Source of the DNA: Burkholderia cepacia
GTDB lineage: Bacteria > Pseudomonadota > Gammaproteobacteria > Burkholderiales > Burkholderiaceae
Length of the DNA stretch: 64,000 bases
Assembly (NCBI RefSeq): GCF_029962485.1
Contig: NZ_CP073637.1
Coordinates: 558,001-622,000, forward strand
Direction of reading: 5' to 3'
Under the pieces are notes generated by a model, which was not told the origin of the DNA, searched no databases, and saw only the letters and a program-made list of their open reading frames with translations. Of the stretch, positions 19,006 to 27,975 are shown piece after piece (position 1 is the first letter of the stretch; the number at the start of each line of letters is the position of its first letter). Both the position numbers and the translations under genes were made by a program.

Positions 19006-19443
19006 CCCGCAGCAGCGAACCCGTCACGTGATGTGAGCAGCCGGTGGCCTCTCGGCCCCGGCCCAAGGTTTAGGAGCAAGAACGCCTGATGCAAAGCATG
19101 CCCGGTGCCTCAACGGCCCAACGATACGACCGGCACTTTGCGAACCCTTCAGTGGGATGGGCAAACTTCCCTCCGGATAAAGCGGACGGCCGTGTGGCGG
19201 TCCGCTTGATCAAGCGATTAGGGGTAGCGGCGCGAGGTGCGCCGGCTACCGACTTGATTTGGCGCGCGAGGCCGAGTGGTCACGCGCGCCATACCGTATT
19301 CATTAGCGTAAGCGCGTGGTATCCGCGTACGCCGATGAATAGCCCGCTTCGAAGCGCACGTCCTGAACAGCGTCCGCGGGAAGCGGGTTTTGACGAAGGG
19401 TGTAGTTTGAACTGACTCTCATCTGAACCTGAAGGAGAACAAC
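19006..19443 (+). other. Spacer between nrdB and the histone H1-like gene with serial hairpins
   Basis: This 438-bp stretch has no convincing gene. It contains consecutive stem-loops: AAGCGGAC (19180-19187) with 19200-19207; the palindrome CGCTTGATCAAGCG (19203-19216), which overlaps it and could compete; GGTAGCGGCGC (19223-19233) with 19239-19250 (one bulge); and GGCGCGCG (19261-19268) with 19283-19290. A 108-codon open frame (19089-19415) crosses all of these and has atypical composition. AAGGAGAAC just before 19444 is the ribosome binding site of the next gene. The region may be a structured leader or the 3' end of the nrdB transcript. Confidence 0.4.
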
Positions 19444-20115
19444 ATGGCTACTGCCAAGAAGAAACCGGCTGCTAAGAAGGTTGCTGCCAAGAAGACCGTT
19501 GCGAAGAAGGCTGCTGCTCCGGCGAAGAAGGCCGCTGCAGTGAAGAAGGTCGCAGCGAAGAAAGTCGCAGTGAAGAAGGTTGCTGCGAAGAAGGCAGCAC
19601 CGGCGAAGAAGGCCGCTGCGAAGAAGGTTGCAGCCAAGAAGGTCGCAACGAAGAAAGTCGCAGTGAAGAAGGTTGCTGCGAAGAAGGCGGCACCGGCGAA
19701 GAAGGCCGCTGCGAAGAAGGTTGCAGCCAAGAAAGTCGCAGTGAAGAAGGTTGCTGCGAAGAAGGCAGCACCGGCGAAGAAGGCTGCTGCGAAGAAGGCA
19801 GCGCCGGCGAAGAAGGCTGCAGCGAAGAAGGCTGCGCCTGCCAAGAAGGCTGCTGCCAAGAAGGCTGCGCCTGCGAAGAAGGCCGCTGCGAAGAAGGCTG
19901 CGCCTGCCAAGAAGGCTGCCCCTGCGAAGGCGGCTGCTGCTCCGGCGAAGAAGGCTGCTGCCCCGAAGAAGGCTGCTGCTCCGAAGAAGGCCGTCGTGAA
20001 GAAGGCTGCGCCGGCAACGACCGCGTCGACCGCATCGGTTGCGCCGGCATCGGGCGCGAAGACCGCGCTCAACCCGGCAGCTGCATGGCCGTTCCCGACC
20101 GGCAGCCGTCCGTAA
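19444..20115 (+). CDS. Histone H1-like Ala/Lys-repeat DNA-binding protein
   Basis: A 223-residue protein made almost only of Ala, Lys, Pro and Val, built from repeats such as KKAAPAKKAAAKK and KKVAVKKVAAKK from residue 4 to about 185, with a short non-repetitive tail ending AAWPFPTGSRP. This matches bacterial histone H1-like proteins (HctB/AlgP type), basic proteins thought to bind DNA and shape the nucleoid. The start follows AAGGAGAAC. Near-identical 12-30 bp units make the gene prone to length change by slippage, so repeat number may differ between strains. Its regulatory target is unknown. Confidence 0.85.
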   Translation: MATAKKKPAAKKVAAKKTVAKKAAAPAKKAAAVKKVAAKKVAVKKVAAKKAAPAKKAAAKKVAAKKVATKKVAVKKVAAKKAAPAKKAAAKKVAAKKVAVKKVAAKKAAPAKKAAAKKAAPAKKAAAKKAAPAKKAAAKKAAPAKKAAAKKAAPAKKAAPAKAAAAPAKKAAAPKKAAAPKKAVVKKAAPATTASTASVAPASGAKTALNPAAAWPFPTGSRP

Positions 20116-20161
20116 TCGCGGCTGACCAGCACCACCCGGACACTCACGTGGTGTCCGTGGG

Positions 20162-20179
20162 TTGAGTAGCGCTACTCAA
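20162..20179. promoter_or_regulatory. Perfect 18-bp palindrome
   Basis: TTGAGTAGC is followed directly by its reverse complement GCTACTCAA, with no spacer. It lies between the end of the histone-like gene and its terminator. It could be a dimeric regulator site or part of the 3' stem structure. Confidence 0.4.
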
Positions 20180-20184
20180 TCAGT

Positions 20185-20217
20185 CCCGCCATCTGGCTCA
20201 GGTGGCGGGATTTTTTT
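20185..20217 (+). terminator. Intrinsic terminator after the histone H1-like gene
   Basis: CCCGCCA (20185-20191) pairs with TGGCGGG (20203-20209), followed by a run of seven T residues (20211-20217). Confidence 0.9.
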
Positions 20218-20245
20218 CGTCCGTGTTCGCCGAGGTGCCGGGGGG

Positions 20246-20305
20246 CGTACGCCGGGAGCCCGTATGCCGGTTGCCCGTACGCCGGGAGCCCGTACGCCGG
20301 CTGCG
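20246..20305. repeat. Four-copy 15-bp tandem repeat
   Basis: Four consecutive 15-bp units occupy 20246-20260, 20261-20275, 20276-20290 and 20291-20305. Units 1 and 3 are identical (CGTACGCCGGGAGCC); units 2 and 4 differ at three positions each. The repeat is intergenic, between two convergent transcription units. Confidence 0.85.
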
Positions 20306-20318
20306 GCGAGTACGGGCG

Positions 20319-20352
20319 AAAAAAAACGCATGTGCAGCTTCGCACATGCGTT
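20319..20352 (-). terminator. Intrinsic terminator of the 20.4-28.6 kb minus-strand series
   Basis: AACGCATGTGC (20325-20335) pairs with GCACATGCGTT (20342-20352). On the minus strand the stem is followed by a T-run (A-run at 20319-20326 on plus). It closes the transcript that ends with the glycine-zipper lipoprotein. Confidence 0.88.
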
Positions 20353-20387
20353 CGACCGCGGCTTGCGCCGCGCGCTGAGGATACCGG

Positions 20388-20861
20388 TTAGTGCGTGACG
20401 CGCGTGACGCCGCCGCTCGACAGCAGTCGCACACGCTCGCCGGCGCGGAACGCTTCGCCGCTTGCCGCCTGCGTGATCGAGCGCAGATCGCCGTTGTCGA
20501 GGCGCACGGTGATTTCGACACCGTTCGCCGTGCTGAGGTTTTCGCCGACCGCGTTACCCGCGACCGCGCCGACGAGGCCGCCGGCGATTGCCGTCAGGAT
20601 CGAGCCTTTGCCGCCGCCGATCGCGCTGCCTGCGACCGCGCCGAGTGCGCCGCCGCCGAGCGTGCCGATCGCGCTGCCGCCGCCGTCGGACTGGATGCGT
20701 ACCGCGCGGACGCTTTCGACCGTGCCCATGCGGACCGTCTGTTCGCGCTGCGCCTGGCCGACGCTATAGACATCGGCCGAACCGGGTGCCGTGAAGCAGC
20801 CGGCGAGCGTCAGCGTGGCCGTCAGCATGGCCGCGAGCGTGAGGGTTTTTTTCATCAACAT
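20388..20861 (-). CDS. Glycine-zipper 2TM outer membrane lipoprotein
   Basis: A 157-residue predicted lipoprotein. The signal peptide ends in LTLAGC, with Cys22 as the lipid-bearing residue. Two Gly-rich segments, IGTLGGGALGAVAGSAIGGG and LTAIAGGLVGAVAGNAVGE, form a glycine-zipper 2TM domain as in SlyB/Pcp-type proteins. The C-terminal part (about 110-157) is a beta-rich domain (VEITVRLDNGDLRSITQ). Family members stabilise the envelope; the exact role is unknown. It starts 19 bp after the nucleoside kinase gene, so the two are probably cotranscribed. ATG codons at 20861 and 20855 are both possible; GGGAGAG favours the first. Confidence 0.85.
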   Translation of the reverse strand: MLMKKTLTLAAMLTATLTLAGCFTAPGSADVYSVGQAQREQTVRMGTVESVRAVRIQSDGGGSAIGTLGGGALGAVAGSAIGGGKGSILTAIAGGLVGAVAGNAVGENLSTANGVEITVRLDNGDLRSITQAASGEAFRAGERVRLLSSGGVTRVTH

Positions 20862-20880
20862 CTTTGCTCTCCCACAATAT

Positions 20881-21819
20881 TCATTTGAGACTGTAACCGA
20901 ATGCAGTCTCGAAGCGCGCGTCGATTTCGGCGCGCGTCAGTACGTAAGTCTGGGGCCCCTGGTGGGCGATCTTGAGCGAGCCCATCAGGCTCGCGAGGCG
21001 CCCCGTGGTTGCCCAGTCGAGGCCATGCTCGATGCCGTACAGCAGACCGCCCCGGAAGGCATCGCCACAGCCGGTCGGATCGGCGATGCGCTCGGCCGGC
21101 ACGACAGGAATCTGCTCCGTGCCTTGCTTGTGGCGGATGGTCGCGCCATGTTCGCCACGCGTAATGACGAGAGCGTCGACCCGGCTGGCGATTTCATCTT
21201 CGGACCAACCCGTCTTGTCGCTCACCAGCTTGGCCTCGTAGTCGTTGACCGCTACATAGGTCGCAAGTTCAATGCTGCGGCGCAGCGTCGCACCGTCGAA
21301 CAGCGGCAGACCCTGGCCCGGGTCGAACACGAACGGCACACCGGCCTTGGCGAGCTCTTCCACGTGCTGCACCATCCCGTCGAAGCCGTCCGGACCGACG
21401 ATCGCGAGCTTGATGTCCGGCGCGTCGCCCGCATGGTTCAGGTGCGACTGCATCATCGCGCCCGGGTGGAACGCCGTGATCTGGTTGTTGTCGAGATCGG
21501 TCGTGATCATCGCTTGCGCCGTATACGTATCGGGCAACACACGAACGTGGTCGCGGCGCAGGCCGAGCTGGTCGAGCCGGTCGAGATACGGCTGCGCGTC
21601 GAGCGCGCCTATCGTCCCCATCACGCGCGCATCGCCACCCAGCATGTGCAGCGCGTACGCGATGTTGCCCGCGCAGCCGCCGAATTCGCGGCGCATTGTC
21701 GGCACGAGGAAGCTCAGGTTGATGAGGTGCACCTGGTCGGGCAGGATGTGCTCGCGGAACCGCCCTTCGAAGGTCATGATGGAGTCGTAGGCGATCGAGC
21801 CGCAAATCAGCGTAGCCAA
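20881..21819 (-). CDS. PfkB-family nucleoside kinase
   Basis: A 312-residue ribokinase-fold kinase. It shows the PfkB signatures: the N-terminal FGGCAGNIAYAL Gly motif (about residues 46-57) and the C-terminal DPTGCGDAFRGG motif with the catalytic Asp. The sequence closely resembles, from memory, a broad-specificity nucleoside kinase described from Burkholderia thailandensis that phosphorylates inosine, adenosine and related nucleosides, so I favour nucleoside over sugar as the substrate. Automatic annotation often says only carbohydrate kinase or adenosine kinase. It lies between tpx and the lipoprotein gene on the same strand. Confidence 0.85.
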   Translation of the reverse strand: MATLICGSIAYDSIMTFEGRFREHILPDQVHLINLSFLVPTMRREFGGCAGNIAYALHMLGGDARVMGTIGALDAQPYLDRLDQLGLRRDHVRVLPDTYTAQAMITTDLDNNQITAFHPGAMMQSHLNHAGDAPDIKLAIVGPDGFDGMVQHVEELAKAGVPFVFDPGQGLPLFDGATLRRSIELATYVAVNDYEAKLVSDKTGWSEDEIASRVDALVITRGEHGATIRHKQGTEQIPVVPAERIADPTGCGDAFRGGLLYGIEHGLDWATTGRLASLMGSLKIAHQGPQTYVLTRAEIDARFETAFGYSLK

Positions 21820-21904
21820 GGTGTGCGTTCCTGTAGAAATGAGGGACCCTGCGCGACAACGCCGCGCGAAGGGCGCGGCGCGGCAGGGGAAAGCGGTAGA
21901 AAGC

Positions 21905-22408
21905 TTACTTCAGTGCGGCGAGCGCTGCGTCGTAGTTCGGCTCGTCCTTGATTTCGCCGACGAGTTCCGCGTGGATCACCTTGTCCTGCGCGTCGAGCAC
22001 GACGACCGCGCGTGCGGTCAGGCCGTTCAGCGGGCCGCTCGTCACGTCGACGCCGTATGCGTTCGCGAACGCGCGGCCGGTGCGGAACGTCGATGCCGTC
22101 ACGACATTCTCGAGGCCTTCGGTCGTGCAGAAGCGCGTGGCGGCGAACGGCAGGTCGGCGGACACGACGACCACGACCGTGTTGTCGAGCGACGATGCAG
22201 CTTCGTTGAACTTGCGGGTCGACGTCGCGCAGGTCGGCGTGTCGAGGCTCGGCACGATGTTCAGCACCTTGCGCTTGCCGGCGAAGCTGGCGAGCGACAG
22301 GTCGGCGAGGTCCTTGCCGACCAGCTTGAAATCGGCGGCTTGGGCGCCGACGGCCGGGAACGTGCCGGCGAGATCGATCGGGTTGCCACCCAGCGTAACT
22401 TTGCTCAT
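21905..22408 (-). CDS. tpx: Thiol peroxidase (atypical 2-Cys peroxiredoxin)
   Basis: Tpx reduces hydrogen peroxide and alkyl hydroperoxides using thioredoxin. The 167-residue protein has the peroxidatic Cys60 in [10 protein letters not shown] and the resolving Cys94 in FCTTEGL, the 34-residue spacing expected of the Tpx group. I start at MSKVTLGG (22408); the open frame extends 26 residues upstream with no family similarity. Confidence 0.95.
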   Translation of the reverse strand: MSKVTLGGNPIDLAGTFPAVGAQAADFKLVGKDLADLSLASFAGKRKVLNIVPSLDTPTCATSTRKFNEAASSLDNTVVVVVSADLPFAATRFCTTEGLENVVTASTFRTGRAFANAYGVDVTSGPLNGLTARAVVVLDAQDKVIHAELVGEIKDEPNYDAALAALK

Positions 22409-22482
22409 GTTCGTGCTCCGAAATAGCGCGCCGTTCGAGGCGCGCGGGTTGAGACGGGCGCGCATGCGCGCGCCGCGGCGCG

Positions 22483-23826
22483 TCACGGATAGAAGATCTG
22501 GACGCGGAAATTCGACGCAGGCGTGCCGTTCGTTTCGAGGCGAACGACCATCGTCTGCGTGGTGCCGGGCGGCAGCCCGGCGTCGATCGGCGTGCCCGGG
22601 CGCACGTAGTCGCGCGGCGCGAGCACGCGGCGCACGGTCACGTGATTGGTGTCGTCGAGCAACGTGAGTTCGAGCGACGGATACGCGAGCGCAACGCGGA
22701 AGCGGTTCGTCAGCGGTACCTTCAATTCGAGTTCGCGCGGCCCGTCGAGCTGGCGCAGGTCGGTTGCGTCGAGCCGCAGGCCGTCGATCGCGCGCGGCGG
22801 CGCGACCGTGCAGCCGAGCGGCGCGCAGGCCTGCCGGAACCAGCCCTGCGTGACGGGCCAGTAGATCATCAGCGTTTCACGTTGCCACCACGCGAGCTGC
22901 GCGACGAGCAGCACGGCCAGCACCGCGGCGACGAGGCCGCCGAAGAAACCGCCGAGCATCCCGCGCTGCTGCGGCGCGCGCGTCTCGCGCGTGACGGCGA
23001 AGTGCGGGCGGTCGTCGTCGGTCAGTGCGGCCGGGAACGGTGCGGCCGGCTCGCCGGCTGCGGGCGCGGTCTTGTCATGCGCGGTGAACGCACCGGGCTC
23101 GGATCCGGTTTCGGATTCAGGTTCGGTGACGGCCGGTGCCGGTGTGAACGCAAAACGCGGCTCGCGCGGCGCGCGGTCGTCGTCCGGCACGGTGAAGTGC
23201 GCGTGGCCGACGGGTTCGGCGGCATCGGGGGTTGCTTCCGGTTCCGACGGAACATGGGCGACGAAGCGGGGCTCGCGCGGATCGCGCTCGACCGGCGCGC
23301 GCGAGGCCGCGATGTCGGGTTCCGTCTGCTGCGAATGCGGTTCGGTCGTTGGCGCGACGTCAGTCGAAGATGCGTCGAGTTCGGTCGGGGACGGGAACGG
23401 CGCGGGCGTACCCGACAGGTGAACGACGCCGGCTTCCGTGGACGGGAGTGCGAGCGGCACCAAAGGCTCGGTGCGTACGGTCTCGACGCTGTGCTGCAGC
23501 GACGGATCGACGCCTGCGTCGAGCCACGGCGCCCACATGTCCCAGCCTTCCGGCTTGTAGTCGGAGTCGGACGGCGACCCGGCCGGTGCGTCGACGTTGA
23601 ACAGCCGAGCGGGCGGGGCCGGATGGTGTGCGTCGTCGTCCGGCGCCGCAGCCGTTTCGGTCAGTGCCGGTTCGGGCTGCTGCGCGTGCTCGGGGACGAG
23701 CGATTCGGACGCGTTGAAGACTTCGTGGCAATGGCCGCAGCGCACGAACCCTTCATGCAGCGAGAGCTGTTCCTGCTGCAGCCGGAAGACGGTTTCGCAA
23801 TGAGGGCAGCGCGTCGCAAGAAGCAT
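22483..23826 (-). CDS. DUF3426 zinc-ribbon membrane protein
   Basis: A 447-residue protein with three parts. Residues 1-42 form an MJ0042-type zinc ribbon (CPHC near residue 8, CGHC near 33). A long, low-complexity Pro/Ala/Glu-rich linker covers about 45-290. A membrane segment follows ([19 protein letters not shown], about 297-316) and then a C-terminal DUF3426 domain. Such proteins are common in beta-proteobacteria beside prmA, and their function is unknown. It starts 45 bp after prmA on the same strand and is probably cotranscribed with it. Confidence 0.85.
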   Translation of the reverse strand: MLLATRCPHCETVFRLQQEQLSLHEGFVRCGHCHEVFNASESLVPEHAQQPEPALTETAAAPDDDAHHPAPPARLFNVDAPAGSPSDSDYKPEGWDMWAPWLDAGVDPSLQHSVETVRTEPLVPLALPSTEAGVVHLSGTPAPFPSPTELDASSTDVAPTTEPHSQQTEPDIAASRAPVERDPREPRFVAHVPSEPEATPDAAEPVGHAHFTVPDDDRAPREPRFAFTPAPAVTEPESETGSEPGAFTAHDKTAPAAGEPAAPFPAALTDDDRPHFAVTRETRAPQQRGMLGGFFGGLVAAVLAVLLVAQLAWWQRETLMIYWPVTQGWFRQACAPLGCTVAPPRAIDGLRLDATDLRQLDGPRELELKVPLTNRFRVALAYPSLELTLLDDTNHVTVRRVLAPRDYVRPGTPIDAGLPPGTTQTMVVRLETNGTPASNFRVQIFYP

Positions 23827-23871
23827 GTCGAGCCGGGCGGCCTGCTGGCCAGAGTGAAGGACAGCGCTATT

Positions 23872-24774
23872 CTAATGGCTTTCGCGCCGGGTTCCGGCGA
23901 GGCATACCCAACCTTCGTGTTCACGCCAGACCGAGATGTCGACGTAGCGCGCGTAGACGGCCGCGACTTCGTCCGCCTGGCGCGCGAGCACGCCCGACAG
24001 CGCGATGCGCCCGCCCGGTTTGACCTTCGATGCGAGCATCGACGCCATCAGCTTCAGCGGGTTCGACAGGATGTTCGCAACCACGATGTCGAATTCTCCG
24101 TCCGGGCATGCGTCGGGCAGCCCGTACGTGACTTCCGCACGGTTGCGCTCGCTGTTCTGGCGCGCCGATTCGACGGCTTGCGGATCGATGTCGATGCCGA
24201 TCACGGGGTTCGCCCCGCATTTCTTCGCGAGGATCGCGAGAATGCCCGAGCCGCAGCCGTAGTCGAGCACCGACTGGCCGGGTTTCACCGACTGTTCGAG
24301 CCACTCCATGCACAGGCGGGTAGTGGGGTGGCTGCCGGTGCCGAATGCGAGGCCCGGATCGAGTTCGAGGACGAGCGCATCGGGATCGGGCGCATCGTGC
24401 CACGACGGCACGACCCAGATTCGCTCGCCGATCGGGATCGGCTCGAACTGCGATTGCGTGAGCCGCACCCAGTCCTGTTCCTCGACTTCGCGGACGACGA
24501 ACTTCGGCGTTTCGGCGATGCCGATTTCGTTTGCAGCCGCGGCGAGCAGCACGGCCGGCTCATGGTCGGCCGACAGCAGCGCGACCACGCGCGAGTGCTG
24601 CCACGCGGTGCGGTCGGGCACGAGGCCCGGCTCGCCGAAGAGCGGCTGTTCGTCGGGCGTGTCGGCGTCGGCGTCCTCGACGGACACCGACAGCGCGCCG
24701 AGGTCGAGCAGCGCGTCGGACAGCGCCTCCGCATGCTCACGGGCCAGTTCGACGACGAGTTCGCGATAGCTCAT
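23872..24774 (-). CDS. prmA: Ribosomal protein L11 methyltransferase
   Basis: PrmA methylates ribosomal protein L11 with S-adenosylmethionine. The 300-residue protein has an N-terminal substrate-binding domain and a C-terminal Rossmann methyltransferase domain with motif [14 protein letters not shown] (about residues 165-177) and [10 protein letters not shown] (motif IV, NPxL type). The start codon is 2 bp from the accC stop, so the genes are tightly linked. Confidence 0.95.
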   Translation of the reverse strand: MSYRELVVELAREHAEALSDALLDLGALSVSVEDADADTPDEQPLFGEPGLVPDRTAWQHSRVVALLSADHEPAVLLAAAANEIGIAETPKFVVREVEEQDWVRLTQSQFEPIPIGERIWVVPSWHDAPDPDALVLELDPGLAFGTGSHPTTRLCMEWLEQSVKPGQSVLDYGCGSGILAILAKKCGANPVIGIDIDPQAVESARQNSERNRAEVTYGLPDACPDGEFDIVVANILSNPLKLMASMLASKVKPGGRIALSGVLARQADEVAAVYARYVDISVWREHEGWVCLAGTRRESH

Positions 24775-24776
24775 GC

Positions 24777-26144
24777 TTACGCTTCTTCCGGTGCGACCTG
24801 CTGCTTCTGCGCGAGCCGGTTTTCGAGGTAGTGGATGCTGGTGCCGCCTTCGACGAACTTCGAGTCGATCATCAGCTCGCGGTGCAGCGGGATGTTGGTC
24901 TGGATGCCTTCGACGACCATTTCCGACAGCGCGATGCGCATCCGGCGGATCGCCTGTTCGCGCGTCGCGCCGTAGGTGATCAGCTTGCCGATCATCGAAT
25001 CATAGTTCGGCGGCACGAAATAGCCATTGTAGGCGTGCGAGTCGACGCGTACGCCGGGGCCGCCCGGCGTATGCCACGACGTGATCCGGCCCGGCGACGG
25101 CGTGAACTTGAACGGATCTTCGGCGTTGATCCGGCATTCGATCGCATGTCCGCGGAACTGGACGTCGCGCTGGCGCAGCGTGAGCTTCTCGCCGGCCGCG
25201 ATGCGGATCTGTTCCTGCACGATGTCGACGCCCGTGATCAGCTCCGATACCGGGTGCTCGACCTGCACGCGCGTGTTCATCTCGATGAAGTAGAACTCAC
25301 CGTTTTCGTACAGGAATTCGAACGTGCCGGCCCCGAGGTAGCCCATCTTCTTGCACGCGTCCGCGCAGCGGTCGCCGATGCGGTCGATCAGGCGGCGCGG
25401 AATACCGGGCGCCGGCGCTTCCTCGATCACCTTCTGGTGGCGGCGCTGCATCGAGCAGTCGCGCTCACCCAGCCAGATCGCGTTCTTGTACGCGTCCGAC
25501 AGCACCTGGATCTCGATGTGGCGCGGGTTCTCGAGGAACTTCTCCATGTACACCTGCGGGTTGCCGAACGCACGGCCGGCTTCCTCGCGGGTCATGTTGA
25601 CCGCGTTGACGAGCGCGGCCTCGGTGTGTACGACGCGCATCCCGCGCCCGCCACCGCCGCCTGCCGCCTTGATGATGACCGGATAGCCGATCGCGCGCGC
25701 AATCTTGACGATCTCCTTCGGATCGTCCGGCAACGCGCCTTCCGAGCCCGGCACGCACGGCACGCCGGTCTTGATCATCGTCTGCTTCGCGGTGACCTTG
25801 TCGCCCATCATGCGGATCGTTTCCGGGCGCGGGCCGATGAACGTGAAGCCCGACTGCTCGACGCGTTCCGCGAAATCGGCGTTCTCCGACAGGAAGCCGT
25901 AGCCGGGGTGGATCGCTTCGGCGTCGGTGACTTCCGCGGCGCTGATCAGCGCCGGCATGTTCAGGTAGCTCAGGTTCGACGGGGCCGGGCCGATACAGAC
26001 GGCTTCGTCCGCGAGGCGCACGTACTTGGCTTCCTTGTCGGCTTCCGAGTAGACGACCACCGTCTTGACGCCGAGCTCGCGGCACGCGCGCTGAATGCGC
26101 AGCGCGATTTCACCGCGGTTGGCAATGAGGATTTTTTCAAACAT
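24777..26144 (-). CDS. accC: Acetyl-CoA carboxylase, biotin carboxylase subunit
   Basis: AccC carboxylates the biotin on AccB using ATP and bicarbonate, the first half-reaction of malonyl-CoA synthesis for fatty acids. The 455-residue protein starts [17 protein letters not shown] and has the ATP-grasp Gly loop [36 protein letters not shown] and [12 protein letters not shown]. Length and order are standard. It lies 85 bp downstream of accB. Confidence 0.98.
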   Translation of the reverse strand: MFEKILIANRGEIALRIQRACRELGVKTVVVYSEADKEAKYVRLADEAVCIGPAPSNLSYLNMPALISAAEVTDAEAIHPGYGFLSENADFAERVEQSGFTFIGPRPETIRMMGDKVTAKQTMIKTGVPCVPGSEGALPDDPKEIVKIARAIGYPVIIKAAGGGGGRGMRVVHTEAALVNAVNMTREEAGRAFGNPQVYMEKFLENPRHIEIQVLSDAYKNAIWLGERDCSMQRRHQKVIEEAPAPGIPRRLIDRIGDRCADACKKMGYLGAGTFEFLYENGEFYFIEMNTRVQVEHPVSELITGVDIVQEQIRIAAGEKLTLRQRDVQFRGHAIECRINAEDPFKFTPSPGRITSWHTPGGPGVRVDSHAYNGYFVPPNYDSMIGKLITYGATREQAIRRMRIALSEMVVEGIQTNIPLHRELMIDSKFVEGGTSIHYLENRLAQKQQVAPEEA

Positions 26145-26229
26145 AGCGAGTATTCGTCTCTTCGAGGGGCGCGCGAACGGCGCCTGGCGAGCATCGGCGG
26201 CGCGCGGCCGACAGGGCCGCGCGGCGGGC

Positions 26230-26703
26230 TTAGCCGATCACGAAAAGCGGCTGGCCGTATTCGACGGCCTGGCCGTTCTCGACGAGGATTTCCTTGATCA
26301 CGCCGGCCTTGTCCGACTCGATCTCGTTGAGCAGCTTCATCGCTTCGATGATGCAGATCGTCTGGCCTTCCTTGACCGTGTCGCCGACCTGGACGAACGG
26401 GTCCGCGCCCGGCGACGGTGCGCGATAGAACGTGCCGACCATCGGCGACGTCACGATGTGGCCCTGCGGGACGGCCGGTGCGGCAGCGCCGCCCGCGGCC
26501 GGCGCGGCAGCGCCTTCGGTCGGCAGCGCGACCGACGGAGCGGGCGCGCTGACTTGCGGGGCATACCCAGCCGTCGGCTGCACGTAGATCGGCGGCGCGT
26601 TCTTGACGATGCGCACCTTGCCTTCGCCTTCCGTCACTTCCAGCTCGGAGATGCCGGATTCGGAAACGAGGTCGATCAGAGTTTTCAGCTTACGAAGATC
26701 CAT
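26230..26703 (-). CDS. accB: Acetyl-CoA carboxylase, biotin carboxyl carrier protein
   Basis: AccB carries covalently bound biotin between AccC and the carboxyltransferase. The 157-residue protein has a short N-terminal domain, an Ala/Pro-rich linker (about 38-80) and the C-terminal biotinyl domain, with EAMKLLN holding the biotinylated Lys123. I start at MDLRKLKTL (26703), the usual BCCP N-terminus, rather than the ATG six codons upstream. The gene order aroQ-accB-accC is conserved in many proteobacteria. Confidence 0.97.
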   Translation of the reverse strand: MDLRKLKTLIDLVSESGISELEVTEGEGKVRIVKNAPPIYVQPTAGYAPQVSAPAPSVALPTEGAAAPAAGGAAAPAVPQGHIVTSPMVGTFYRAPSPGADPFVQVGDTVKEGQTICIIEAMKLLNEIESDKAGVIKEILVENGQAVEYGQPLFVIG

Positions 26704-26769
26704 CGGGAATTCCCCTTTCAATACGTGAAAGCGCCGGTTAGGGGCCGGCGCTGAATCTAGATCGCGAAA

Positions 26770-27222
26770 TCAGCCGCGCGACGTGCCTTGCAGCTTGTCC
26801 AGCGCGTACTCGAGCGCGTACAGATAACCTTTCCAGCCAAGCCCGCAGATGACGCCTTCGGCCTGGTCGGAAAAGTAGGAGTGGTGCCTGAACGCTTCGC
26901 GGCGATGGACGTTCGACAAGTGAACCTCGACGAACGGGATGCCAACGCCGGCGATCGCGTCCCGGATCGCGACGCTCGTGTGCGTATACGCGGCCGGATT
27001 GATCAGGATGAAATCGGTCTGTTCCTCCCGCGCGGCCTGGATGCGGTCGACCAGCGCACCTTCATGGTTGCTCTGGAACGACGACAGCTCGGCACCGGCT
27101 TCCCCGGCGCGCGCGGCAAGCGCCTGATCGATCTGTGCGAGCGTGACGCGGCCGTACACCTCCGGTTCCCGGGTGCCGAGAAGGTTCAGGTTGGGGCCGT
27201 GCAGCACCAGCAATCGTGTCAT
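26770..27222 (-). CDS. aroQ: Type II 3-dehydroquinate dehydratase
   Basis: AroQ converts 3-dehydroquinate to 3-dehydroshikimate in the shikimate pathway. The 150-residue protein shows the type II signature: [20 protein letters not shown] at the N-terminus, [28 protein letters not shown] and [15 protein letters not shown]. These include the catalytic Tyr, Asn, His and Arg positions. It lies 66 bp upstream of accB. aroE is at 33 kb in the same window but in a different unit. Confidence 0.97.
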   Translation of the reverse strand: MTRLLVLHGPNLNLLGTREPEVYGRVTLAQIDQALAARAGEAGAELSSFQSNHEGALVDRIQAAREEQTDFILINPAAYTHTSVAIRDAIAGVGIPFVEVHLSNVHRREAFRHHSYFSDQAEGVICGLGWKGYLYALEYALDKLQGTSRG

Positions 27223-27416
27223 GGTCGCTTCTATTTCTGCGGAATTGCGCGAACTTTAGCGCTATTTAGAGAAATTTGTCTAGTTTTGCCGAACGGCCGG
27301 GCGCGCCGGACCTGCAAGAATTACCGGCATGGATGCAAAGTATCGGCGAATTCACGCGAAATTGCGGCGATCGACGGGCAAATCGCCGCCAACTTGCGGG
27401 TCGCCGTTCGGGCCGG

Positions 27417-27968
27417 TTACAGCGCGTCGAGCGTCTTTTTCAGCTCGGCTGGTTGGATTTGTCCCAATTTTGTCTCGCGAATCTTGCCGGTTTCGTCGAT
27501 CACGACCGTAAACGGCAGCGCGCCGGCAGTATTTCCAAAATTACGGGCCAGATCGGCACCTGCATAACCGCTGACGAAGACCGGATAGTCGACCTTCACC
27601 TTTTGCAGGAAGTTCTTCACGTTCTGCTCGGAATCGACGCCGATCCCGATGAAACGGATGCCTTTCTGCTTGTACTGGTGTGACAGCGCGACGAGCTCGG
27701 GCATCTCCTCGACGCATGGGCCGCACCACGACGCCCAGAAATTGACGACGACCTTCTGGCCCTTGAAGGTGGCCAGCGTGGCCGGCTTGCCGTCGGTGCC
27801 CGTCAGCGACGACGCCCACAACTGCTCGACCGGATTGCCCTGCGCGGCGGGCGCGGCGACGGCGACACCGTCGTCGGCGCTGCCGCGGAACCAATGGCCG
27901 GCGGTGAGCCCGCCGGCAACGGCGGCGGCCGCGACGACCGCGAGCGCCAACATGCGTTTCATCATCAT
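27417..27968 (-). CDS. TlpA/ResA-like thiol-disulfide reductase
   Basis: A 183-residue, membrane-anchored periplasmic thioredoxin-fold protein. After an N-terminal hydrophobic segment (about 5-28) comes the thioredoxin domain with the redox motif WCGPC (Cys82 and Cys85) and the cis-Pro region GALPFTVVID. Such proteins keep cysteines of apocytochromes or other envelope proteins reduced; the partner is not evident. The first of three tandem ATGs (27968) is taken as start, 7 bp after the stop of the preceding gene. The longer open frame overlaps that gene and is rejected. Confidence 0.88.
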   Translation of the reverse strand: MMMKRMLALAVVAAAAVAGGLTAGHWFRGSADDGVAVAAPAAQGNPVEQLWASSLTGTDGKPATLATFKGQKVVVNFWASWCGPCVEEMPELVALSHQYKQKGIRFIGIGVDSEQNVKNFLQKVKVDYPVFVSGYAGADLARNFGNTAGALPFTVVIDETGKIRETKLGQIQPAELKKTLDAL

Positions 27969-27975
27969 CGTTGAA

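Noticed and set aside
19089..19415. Open frame of 108 codons after nrdB
   Set aside because: Codon use is unlike neighbouring genes, it crosses several hairpins, and no family is recognised. It could still be checked by ribosome profiling.
20246..20305. Repeat array as a possible CRISPR
   Set aside because: Units are contiguous 15-mers without spacers, and no cas genes are present.
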